From Hypomyces perniciosus (lineage: Eukaryota; Ascomycota; Sordariomycetes; Hypocreales; Hypocreaceae): 64,000 nt of DNA. Made by a program: the position numbers and the translations under genes. The stretch covers positions 2,790,001-2,854,000 of the forward strand of contig SPDT01000004.1 in assembly GCA_008477525.1 (NCBI GenBank), read 5' to 3'. Numbering within the stretch: position 1 is the first letter of the stretch; every line of letters begins with the position of its first letter. This document shows positions 1-9,561 of this stretch, piece after piece. A model generated the notes under the pieces. That model did no database searches and had not been told where the DNA came from. It worked only from the letters and a program-made list of their open reading frames with translations.

Positions 1-3000
1 ATTAAAAATATTTAAAAGGAAGTTAAAAAAAGGAAATTATTTTAATAACTTAAATTAAAGGTTAAAAAAATAAAAAAGATTATTAGCTAGGTTAATTTAA
101 TAAAAATAGCCTTTTTAATAAAGGTTAAAAGCAATTATAATAAGAATTAGTATTTTTTATATTTATTAGTAATCTTAAATTTAAAAGTATTAATATACAT
201 TTTTAATAACCTAGCTTAATTTAAAATTTTAAAAAAAGTAAAATTAAATAAATATATCATTATACAAGATTTATATATAACTATAAAAAAATATAAATAA
301 GTCTATATTTAAATAATAAAGCTTAATAAAATTAAAGGGATATTATAAATTAATAGAGTATAATATTACTTAATGTTTATAATAAATATAATATTCTATT
401 ATTTTCTTTATAATAACAGAGTTAAATAAAATATATTAATAAATTTAATAACTTTTAAATATAAAAATAAAAGGAGAATCTAGATTATAAAATAATAATA
501 TTATTAATAGGTATTAAATTATAAACTATTAAAAGAATAGAGTTTAAAAATAATATTCTTTATTATATAAAAAAAAGAGGAAAAAATAAACTTTAAAAGA
601 TTTAAAAATATTAATTATTAAATAAAGAACTTTAATATACTAGGCTAAGTTATTTAAGATTAAAGAGCCTATATTATATTAGTTTAAATTACTTAAACGC
701 TTAAATTTAAGGTTTAAAGACAGTTAAATGCATTTACTATTATTTAAAAAAAATACATTATTAAATTTTTTAAAAGAAGCTAAATTAAAAGTATAATGAA
801 CTATTCTATAAAATTTAAATTAACTAATTTAACTTTTTTTAAAAAAAACTATAAAAACTATATTAAAGTTATATTTATTATAAATATATTTTTAAAAACA
901 GTTTTTCTTTACTTTATAAAAATTTATAATATATTAATTAAAAATTAGTAAATTCTTTAAAATTTTATTAATTTAATAAAAAAAAAGGATAGCCTTAAAG
1001 TAAAGGTTATTTAATTAAATAGTAAACTCTTTAAAAGAAAAGTTAAATAATAAATAAATTAAAAGAAAATATTAAAAAGAAAGTTAGCATTAAATATTTA
1101 AATATAAAATAACAGTATTAAATAGTTAAAGGGTATAATTATTGAAAAGTTAAAGGTAATAAAAATAATAGTAAATCTTCTTTATAATTTATAGAAAATT
1201 ATAATAAAAATAATATACTACATAAAGAATTAAACGCTTAAAGAAAAAAGAAATAAAAAAGTTTATTTAAGTATATATTTAAAAAGAAACTTTAAATAGG
1301 TTATTTTAAAGTATATAGCTGTAAAGTATATACTATCACTTTAAATGCCTAGTTTAAGAAAAGAAAGTTAAGAAATGAAAGCTAAAAGCTTAAATCGGCT
1401 ACTTTATTAAATATAAATCTATAAATATCCTTAAAATCTAAATTCTTTATAAAAGAAAAATTATTTTAATTTATAAAATTATTTTTAATAAAAATATATT
1501 CTTTAATAAAAAGAAAACACTGATTAAGTTATTAATATTAATTAATTAGTTAGTTATTAAAGTAAAGATTTTAAAGGATTAAATAGAAAATAAAGTTATT
1601 TTTAATAATAAAATTAATTAAAATTTAAAGAAAAAGAGTAAGGATAAAGAAAAAGAAATGATTTTTAATAACATAATTGTTAATATAAGCTACTATTTCC
1701 TTAAATAAAGGCAAATTAAATAATTAAATAAAAAATAAAGTAATAAAGGTAATAAAGTTAATAAAGTTAATAAAATTAAGAAATTAATAGATAAAAAAAA
1801 AGCTAAAGCGCTAAAGGAAACTAGGTTAATATTATTAGCAGAACTAAATAATAATTATTTAAAGGAAGTCTTTATAGCTATTTTTCCTATTTAATTTAAA
1901 AGGGTAAAGAAAATAAAAAATACAGCTTTTATAGCCTTTAATATATAATATATATATCTTAAATTATTTAATTAATTAAATTAAAAAAAGAAAAGAAAAA
2001 ATAAATATTTAAAGATTAATATTATAATTCTAAGCTAATATATATAAAAACAGCAGTTTATAGTATATTTATAACAGTAATAAGGTTTTATATAAAGATA
2101 TATAAAAGAGATTTACTAGAAATATTAAAAATAGTAAAAGACCTTTATAACTATATATTTAAAAAGGAATTTAAAAAAGTATAGAAAGATTACTTAACTT
2201 AATATAATTAATAAAGGGTATTTATTAAAGTAAAATAGAAAAAGATATAAAAAAGCTAGGTTCTCGGCTATATATAGGTTTTTATATATAAAATAAATAA
2301 ATATAGCTTTTTATTAAATATAAAGCGCGCTTAGTTATATATAAAAATTAATAAATATTAAGAGATTTGCTTATAAAGGCTATAACTTTAGCTAGAATAT
2401 TATTTAAAGTATTAATAGTAATAGTAATAAAATATAACTTTAAACTTAAATAAATAAATACTATTAATATATTTATTAACTATAAATTAAATAAAATTAT
2501 TGATACAAAGATATTACTTAGCTTTAAAAAATAAAGGAAAGTATTAAAATTAAAGAAAGCATTATATAGACTATAAAGATTACTATTATTATAGCAGAAA
2601 TACTTTATATAAATATTTAAGGAATTAAAGTTTAAAATAATTCTTTAAAAACCCTATATTATAATTAAAGAAAAAGTAACTATCTTTTTTTATATTAATA
2701 ATATTATTGAAGTGTATTAATAATAAAATATAAATAAAGCGAAAAAGGCTATTAAAGGTCTTAAATTAAGATATAAAATAAATTTTATAAATAAGCCTAA
2801 ATAGTTTTTTAGCATTTATATACTATAAAATTAAAGGGAGAGAGTTATTTGGCTAGTTTAAGATATATATATATATTAATAAAATTATATATAAATTTAG
2901 AATTAATATTTAAAAGAAGCTGCTTAAAACTTTAATAAGTTAAGAAAAGTTAAAGCTATTATTAGGAACTACTATAAAAGTATTAATTAAATTATTTTAA

Positions 3001-3441
3001 TAGAAAGTTAGCTCTATATAGTTTATAGCTATTTTAATAAAACCTAATATTATATTTATTACCTTTTAATTATTAAGATTCCTTTTAAACTTTAATAATT
3101 TATATTATAGAGCAGTAAATTATTTAATTAAGTATCTTTTTTATATATAAATACTTATATTTTAGCTTAATAGGTTAAATTTTATTAATATATTTATATA
3201 TTTAAATAATTCTTTATTTATTAATAATATAATTAATTAAAAAAGCTTTTAAAGATATATAATAAAAGTATATAAGGGAATAATTATATCAAAAATATTA
3301 AAATAGGCTATTATTATAATATTAAATATAAAAACCAAACTTTTTATTATTTTAAAAGCAGTTAACGAAACTATTTTTACTAAAAAACTTTTAAAGGTAT
3401 TAAAGATCTAGTTAAATAAGCCTTTTAAAATAAAATATAAT
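1..3441 (+). mobile_element. RIP-degraded Ty1/copia retrotransposon, pol region (partial)
   Basis: The block is extremely A+T-rich and has no open frame, but ignoring stops, copia pol can be followed on the + strand. An integrase C-terminal stretch lies at about 1120-1250, a reverse transcriptase segment resembling KALYGL at about 2545-2600, and the catalytic YVDD box reads YINN at 2691-2702. An RNase H stretch resembling HHRAVNYLIKYL lies at about 3080-3140. Integrase before reverse transcriptase is the copia order. Asp-to-Asn and Val-to-Ile changes are what G-to-A RIP mutation produces. Positions 1 to about 520 match the second copy at about 8420-8930. The copy is cut off by the window start and at 3441 by an LTR, in the middle of RNase H. 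It cannot encode a working protein. Confidence 0.85.
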
Positions 3442-3978
3442 TGTGATGGGCGTAGCCTCTTACAGTAACTGATGATAGGGCGCCGTAGAATTGTCTATTC
3501 AAAGCTAAGGAGCGAGGGAATAGGAAGGGGGACTATCTAGCTATATATATATCGATCTATAGTGCAGTGGTGTATGTGCGCGTAGGTGTCAGAGACCCTC
3601 TTTGGGGCAGACGGATCGGGCGAGGGGCTGCGACCCTAGGGAAGAGTAGAGGAGGTTGAAGAGCAGTCACTTGGAGGAGAGATAGATGCTAACAAGCAGG
3701 TAACAAGCCAGAAACTAGTAGTTAGGTGTAGCAGCAGTAGTTTACTGGTCTCTGAAGTTCTATATCTTCGGGGACCACAGTTGCTCTTATATATGCATTC
3801 CGGCCCATGTGATATCATGAGAGCTCCGGAGCTTCCGGTCTCCTGACAGTAGGCCTAGGGCTTGTACGCGGTGCCTGATGTGTATATATCTGCATTAGCT
3901 GGTCCGGGAGATGTGGGGAATTGTAGTGCCGGGCTCGGCATAGCCGAGGTCCTTCCTAATTGGGTCTAACCCGTGACA
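3442..3978. mobile_element. LTR (family A) carrying a nested insertion
   Basis: It starts TGTGATGGGCG and ends CCCGTGACA, so it has TG...CA LTR ends. It is nearly identical to 9294-9561 apart from a 267-bp extra segment (a 262-bp insert plus a 5-bp duplication) and a 2-bp change in a TA run. Flanking pentamers (ATAAT and GAAAG) do not match, so no target-site duplication survives. The left flank is inside copia RNase H and the right flank is next to a copia LTR. This could reflect recombination between two insertions that removed what lay between. It is far less A+T-rich than its surroundings, so it is either younger than the RIP damage or too short to attract RIP. Confidence 0.8.
3587..3848. 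mobile_element. Nested solo LTR (family B), 262 bp, with 5-bp TSD
   Basis: The insert begins TGTCAGAGACC and ends GGTCTCCTGACA, an imperfect terminal inverted repeat with TG...CA ends. It is flanked by GTAGG at 3582-3586 and 3849-3853. The sister LTR at 9294-9561 has the uninterrupted site with a single GTAGG, so both insertion and duplication are shown directly. A 5-bp duplication and TG...CA ends fit an LTR retrotransposon reduced to one LTR. No protein is encoded. Confidence 0.85.
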
Positions 3979-3991
3979 GAAAGCTCTATTA

Positions 3992-4224
3992 AAGTTAAAA
4001 TAAAGGAAATTGCGATATAGAACTTAAGGAGGAGCTAAAAGATATAGACTAAAATGCAATGTATTCCAGATACACTATAAAATGGCTGGCTAGGAAACTA
4101 TCAGTAATCAGGACATAGTCCCGCAGATATTAGCGGGAGAGATGAATAGAAATGGAATTCAGGTGCCATTTGATCCCTACAGAGTGAGATGACTGCTGAC
4201 TACACGAGCCCGCTATACGCGACA
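3992..4224 (+). mobile_element. Copia-type LTR (family C) abutting the chitinase gene
   Basis: About 233 bp that align with the LTR at 6432-6655 (shared stretches include AAAGGAAATTGC, CAGATACACTATAAAATGGC and CTGCTGACTACACGA). The right end is CGCGACA, at 4224. The left end is altered (AGTTAAAA against TGTTGAAA), partly by G-to-A/C-to-T changes. About 15 bp upstream (AGAAAGC-CTATTAA) is also shared with the other copy, so both copies probably carry the end of the internal region next to a 3' LTR. Its right end interrupts the 3' part of the chitinase gene. Confidence 0.75.
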
Positions 4225-5364
4225 GGATAATGTCGTGGTCGAAGACGTCGTCGTAGTTGGTTCGATCGAAGTAGTCGTTGACGTCGTTGAAGTGGTCGTA
4301 GGGGCAGCCGTTGTGCTCGTCGAGGTTGGAACAGGGTTGCAACCGTGCTTGAGAGCATCCAAAGCGTGCTGGTTGTAAGTCTTACCGTTGATGACATTGG
4401 TGAGACCACGAGACAGATCCCACAGCGAAATACCGCCAAAGTGTGGTCGATCCTTGTACTTGCAAACGAGATCCTTCAGAGTCTCAGGTTGAATGTAGCC
4501 AGTACCGGTTGAATCAGGATCAGCGGGAAGACCGATGTAAAGCTTGGCTGTCTTGCTCTTTGCGCTCTTGGAAACAATGTCCTCCCAGTCGTCAAAGTTG
4601 AACTTGGAGCCGATCACGAATGGGTTGGAGATGACCTCACACGCGGGGTTGTTGTAGAACTGGATGAAGAGCTTATCGAATGCGGCCTGTTGGATCATAT
4701 CCTTCATGTAGAACCAGAGTGGGCTGGTAGGGCACTCGGGAGCACCAGTGATCCAGAGAGAAGGATCAAGCGAACGGAACCTGTTGATCATGGCGATATA
4801 CGGCTTGTTGGCTAAAGTTGAACATCAGCACTGTAACTGTTAGAGATCACCACACAAGCGTAACCCACGGAAATTAGCCTCAATGTCAAAGTCGAAGCCA
4901 TCAACGCAGGTATGTTCCGTTTCAGTGTCGAAGGGACGAGGCCCAGTCCAGTCGGGGCGGTAGGGACCAAAGGAGCGATAGAGGAAGTCGGCGAAGCTTT
5001 CACCATTCTCCTCGGTAGAGACCCAGTAGTCAGAGTTGATATTGTACTCTCCACCAATGCTCAAGATTATCTTGACGCCCCTAGCTTTACAGTAAGGGAT
5101 GTCTTGCTTGATTGTCATGCATTCGCTCGACAGGCGTGATGGCACGCCTTCGGTGTTGTTGTATGTTCCCGCCCAGCAATGAGGCCCAAAGTTAGACGCG
5201 GGATAAGTTGAGATCTCATTCTCAGGAGCTACGTTGATGAATCCCACAGTGATAGAGTCGACGCCGCTGTCACAGTGGTCTCGCAGGCTCTCAACACCAG
5301 CTTGTCCCCAATAGCCATTGAGGGCACCAAAGGCACCGGCCGCACCTGCCAATGAAAGGGCCAT
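4213..5364 (-). CDS. Class III (GH18) chitinase, 3' end replaced by an LTR
   Basis: Two exons, 5364-4869 and 4811-4213, joined across a 57-bp intron (donor GTGGGT, CTAAC branch site, TTTAG acceptor), give 364 residues. The product is a glycoside hydrolase 18 enzyme that cleaves beta-1,4-N-acetylglucosamine chains. The N-terminus is a short hydrophobic segment, then NGYWGQ, and the catalytic signature DGFDFDIE at about residues 155-162 with Glu162 as proton donor. The barrel ends with FGGISLWDLSRG. A Ser/Thr-rich linker follows, and in this family usually leads to a chitin-binding or anchoring tail. Here it stops after about 30 residues: the final Cys-Arg-Val and the TAG come from the LTR ending at 4224. 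The catalytic domain looks intact. The hydrophobic leader is short for a signal peptide, so the start at 5364 is less sure. Confidence 0.85.
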
Positions 5365-5950
5365 GGTGATTATTAATTGGCGAGAAAAGAAAGAGTGTAA
5401 GATGGCCGAAACCAATAGTAATGAGTGTGGTGATACTAGGATCAAAGAAAGGACGCAAACGAAACCGTCTGCAAGTGGCCTAGGACCGAGCCGTCTCTGA
5501 AGCTTGACAGAGAGAGAGTTGATGAGAGCAGAAAGGAAACGAACGAGAGGATAATGGCAGCAGCCCTCTCCATTTTGACTGCCCACACACACACTCGGCC
5601 CCAGGCACTCTCACGAACTCTAGGTATCTGTGGATTCGGCGGTTTCACTTCTCGGCCTACGCAGAGCCTCAACTCGAGGACTCTGCCTAGCACATATCGC
5701 TTGCACCATGCCCATACTCGTAGGGCTAGGTACGGTTTCGTGTTAATCTCGCAATAGGCCATGCCTGCAGCAATACATAGAGGAGGGCGGGTCCAGTTCG
5801 CTAGACATGGATGGGGGAGGAGTCACACACGCTGAGGCGTTCAGGAACAGGCATAGCGTTCTGTGACAACGGGCGCCCTGCATTCAGCCGGCAACCAAAG
5901 TCATCAAATAAAGCTATCAAAGCAACACTCAAATCGAGGCCATCCTAATA
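5365..5950. other. Upstream region of the chitinase, normal base composition
   Basis: No gene is supported. This GC-normal stretch holds the probable 5' UTR and promoter of the minus-strand chitinase. Open frames over it start at non-ATG codons and overlap the leader. It ends abruptly near 5950, where A+T-rich RIP-type sequence resumes. Confidence 0.6.
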
Positions 5951-6431
5951 AGCCAAATAGTCAAATGCATTAGGCCTTGGATTTAATAAATTTAATTAAG
6001 TGTATAAAGTAGGATTTTAGCCTAAATTAATATTTTCCTATCTAGATTAGTATTTTTTCCGGCGGAATTATATTCTTTTAATAAGAAAATATTCTTAATA
6101 AGCATTATTCAGTTATATAATAGCCGGCTTTAATATTAATAATATATAGTTAATTAAACCATTATCTTACCCTTTAATATTATAGCCACTTTAATATAAT
6201 AAGTTTTACTACTTTTAGCATTTTGTGCCCTCTTAATATAGTAGTATAGGTTACAGCTATATTAAAAAAATATTAGTATTATCTAGCTACTACCCTAGCC
6301 TTAATAATATAGTAAACCTGCTATTTGTAATATAGTATAGCTAAAGCTGTATTGCTAAGAAAATAATTTTAAAGAAGGGTGTAAAAGGCTATATGTATTG
6401 GATTATGTGGATTGGTAGAAAGCGCTATTAA
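5951..6431. repeat. A+T-rich RIP-type degenerate repeat
   Basis: This is strongly A+T-biased sequence without coding potential. The last 15-20 bp before 6432 match the sequence upstream of the copia LTR at 3992, so its right end is probably the internal 3' end of a copia copy. I cannot place the remainder in a family. Confidence 0.6.
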
Positions 6432-6655
6432 TGTTGAAACAAAGGAAATTGCAATGTGGAACTCGAGGAGGAGCTAAAGATATAGACTAGAGGAACGCGA
6501 CGCGTTCCAGATACACTATAAAATGGCTGGCCGGGAAACTATTAGCGATTAGAGGGGGAAGGAACAATAAAAATAAAGAGAGATAGAATTTAAGTGCTAT
6601 TTAATCCCTATAATATAAAAGAACTGCTGACTACACGATTCCTTTATATGTAATA
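6432..6655 (+). mobile_element. Copia-type LTR (family C), second copy
   Basis: It starts TGTTGAAACAAAGG and ends near GTAATA, the RIP-altered form of the CGCGACA end seen at 4224. Immediately downstream is GTTATAAGCCC, which may be a decayed primer-binding site, and then copia gag-like sequence. It thus serves as the 5' LTR of the element at 6656-8930. Its right half has more transitions than the copy at 3992-4224. Confidence 0.75.
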
Positions 6656-8940
6656 GTTATAAGCCCGGATATATATATAAAGGCCCCTGCAGATATAAAA
6701 AATAAATGTTTTCCATTATTTTTAAAAATATTAAAAGTAATTATAATAACCTTTATTATTTAGAACTTTAAATATATAACCTACCATTCTATAACGCAAT
6801 ATAATAATCCCTTAAGCAACTATAGTGCCTAAAAAGATTAGTATTATCTTTAATAGTAAAGAGGACTAAGATAACTAGCTAATTAATATTGAAAATAATA
6901 TACTATTTATACTTTAGAAAGCTATTAATTTATTTAATTAAACTATAGTATTAATAAAGAAATTAGCTAAACCTAATATATTAAACTTTAATAATAGTAT
7001 TAATAACTATATAGCCTTAAAACCAATTAAATATATAGGCTATAACTAAGCTATTATTATATAGAAAAAAGTAAATAAAAAGTATAAGAAATAGACCTGT
7101 AATATAGATAAAGTATATACCTTTATCTATAACTATATTTTATTAACTTTTTAATACTATCTTTAAAACAAGAATTTATTTATTTAATAGATAAACTACC
7201 TATAAAGTTAATATAAGTTAAAGGAAAGGTTTATACTAAACTAAATAAAATCTTAATATTAATTAGTTTTTTAATCCTTTAAAGGCAATAAAAATTTAGT
7301 TATTTAGCTAGGGAATTAAAAGATAATAGTTAATAAAAGAGCTAAATATAATTTTTTTAAGCTTTAAAAAGGTTATTAGTTATTTTATTAGGGGTAACTA
7401 ATATACCTAATACACCTATATTTTTTTTTATTAAGCTTACTTAAAAAAAGTCAGCTATTTATTTAAATAGTTATTAGATTAAAAAAGTATAAAAGTATAA
7501 AAATATATAAATAAACCTAGTTTAATATATATTAACCTTTTTCTATTTTCTATATATAACCTTACCTATAAATATATAGCCGCTAAGGCGTATAAAGGTA
7601 ACTATTAATTGCTTTTAACTGCTGGCATTATAATTGAATGATCTGCAGTATCTTTTAGACCTTATATTACTTAATCGCCGCTTTGTGGTTCTGTTAGGAG
7701 CGCAGTCCCCGCGCTCGATACTAGTCGTTATGTGTGGGTGTATGTATATTGTGTATGTGTTTTGGAGTGCTAATTCCCCCTCGACTAATTATTTAATTTT
7801 GCAAATTTGCTGGAACTAGTCTACTAAACCTATATAACTACCTTTTAAGATATAGCGAGGAAGATTAACAAAGAATAATAATAATTAAAAAAGAAAACTT
7901 TAAAAGCTATTTAGTTTATAAAGGATATTAAGATAAATAGGCATTATTGTATTTTAATAGGAATCGAAACTAAAAAAGTAAAAGAGGCAATATAATTAGT
8001 AATTAAGATTAATTTAAAAAGGCAAGAACTCCTTTCTATTAAAACTAATAATTAATTAATTAAAAGGTATTAAGGAATTAACAGAATAGGTTAAAGATTA
8101 TTACCTAGTAATATAATAAGTAGTTTATTAAAGTTAAATATTCTTTAGCAATACTTTTAAAAAAGAAATTAATAAACTAAACAAAAAGCTTTAAAAAAAT
8201 AGCCTAAAAGATAATAATAAAGCAAATACTAAAAATTAAATAAAAGAATAGCATTAACTTATAAAGTTTATAGATAAATTGACTATTATATAATTAATTA
8301 CTAGGCAGTAATCCTAGAATTTAAATTAAAAGGAATATTTATTTACTTTAATAAAAAAAAGGCAGTTAAAGAAGCTATTTATAATAATACTAGGCTAAAA
8401 ATAAAAATTAAAAACTTTTAAAAAAAGTAAAGAAAAAGAAAGTATTTTAATAATTTAAATTAAAGGCTAAAAAAATAAAAAGGATTATTAATTAAATAAG
8501 TTTAGTAAAAGTAGCCTTTTTAGTAAAAGTTAAAAGTAATTATTATAAAGATTAGTATTTTTTATATCTATTAATAATTTTAAACTTAAAAGTAATAGTA
8601 TATATTATTAATAACTTAGCTTAATTTAAATCCTTTAAAAAAGTCAAATTAAATAAATATATTATTATAAGAGATTTATATATAACTATAAAAGGATATA
8701 AATCAATTTAAGTTTAAGGAATAAAGCTTTATAAAACTAAAAAGATATTAAGGATTAAAAAAGCGCTATATTATTTAATATTTGCAATAAATATAGTCTT
8801 TTGTTATTTTCTTTATAATAAAAAAGTTAAATAACATATATTAATAAATCTAATAATATTTAAATATAAAAGTAAAAGGAAGATTTATATAACAAAATAA
8901 TAATACTTTATTAAAGGGGAATTAGTACTTTAAAATATAT
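6656..8940 (+). mobile_element. RIP-degraded copia retrotransposon, gag to integrase region
   Basis: A+T-rich sequence follows the LTR at 6432. Read through its stops, the first part (about 6800-7150) looks like the gag of fungal copia elements. The part from about 8420 to 8930 is homologous to positions 1-520 of the first copy. Homology ends near 8930, so the 3' half with reverse transcriptase is missing. Like the first copy it has no usable frame and should be read as a fossil. A GC-richer patch interrupts it near 7625-7815. Confidence 0.75.
7625..7815. other. GC-richer island inside the RIP-degraded copia
   Basis: About 190 bp of near-normal base composition, containing undamaged CpG-rich words such as GCGCAGTCCCCGCGCTCG, sits in the middle of heavily mutated sequence. 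The edges are approximate. It is most simply a later insertion. I see no clear terminal repeats or target duplication, and the 61-codon frame across it does not look like protein. Confidence 0.5.
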
Positions 8941-9293
8941 ATATAATATATATATATACCTATATATAATAACCGGTATCGAGTATAAGGACCGCGCTCC
9001 TAATAGAACTATAAAACAGTAATTAAGTAATATAAAGTCTAAAAGATACTGTAAATTATTTAATTATTATTACGGCACCGACCGTAACGCGATATTGACG
9101 CCCTGTCACGTAAGCCCCGGTCATGTAACCAGGCACTAACGCGTTCCTAGCTATAGCTTTCCGTAAAGCCTTAGGGCTTTCTCGCTCTCTATAGTATAAT
9201 AATAATATTTACCTTAACCTGCCTTTCCATACTGTAATAATTTATACTATCCCTTAATTTAGCTACGCTATCGCAAAGCATATACTTAACTAA
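8941..9293. repeat. Mixed-composition segment, possible gypsy LTR remnant
   Basis: After a TA-rich run (8940-8965) comes a stretch with a GC-richer core at about 9070-9190, containing TGTCACGTAAGCCCCGGTC. That core resembles the LTRs of fungal gypsy elements, and it precedes gypsy gag-pol remains. I could not define LTR ends, so this is a suggestion from position and composition. No gene is present. Confidence 0.4.
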
Positions 9294-9561
9294 TGTAATG
9301 GGCGTAGCCTCTTACAGTAACTGATGATAGGGCGCCGTAGAATTGTCTATTCAAAGCTAAGGAGCGAGGGAATAGGAAGGGGGACTATCTAGCTATATAT
9401 ATCGATCTATAGTGCAGTGGTGTTTGTGCGCGTAGGCCTAGGGCTTGTACGCGGTGCCTGATGTGTATATATCTGCATTAGCTGGTCCGGGAGATGTAGG
9501 GAATTGTAGTGCCGGGCTCGGCATAGCCGAGGTCCTTCCTAATTGGGTTTAACCCGTGACA
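9294..9561. mobile_element. Solo LTR (family A), 268 bp, with 5-bp TSD
   Basis: It begins TGTAATGGGCG and ends CCCGTGACA. It is flanked by ACTAA at 9289-9293 and 9562-9566, the expected duplication for a single insertion that later lost its internal part. It nearly matches 3442-3978 without the nested 262-bp insert, so it preserves the empty site of that insertion. It lies inside A+T-rich sequence but shows little RIP damage. Confidence 0.85.

Noticed and set aside
4840..5592. Chitinase start extended to 5592
   Set aside because: That frame opens with GTG and its extra residues do not resemble a signal peptide; ATG 5364 is the first credible start.
3442..9561. A single intact retrotransposon bounded by the two family A LTRs
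   Set aside because: The 9294 copy has its own ACTAA duplication, the 3442 copy has none, and the interval contains a chitinase gene and parts of copia elements instead of one internal region.
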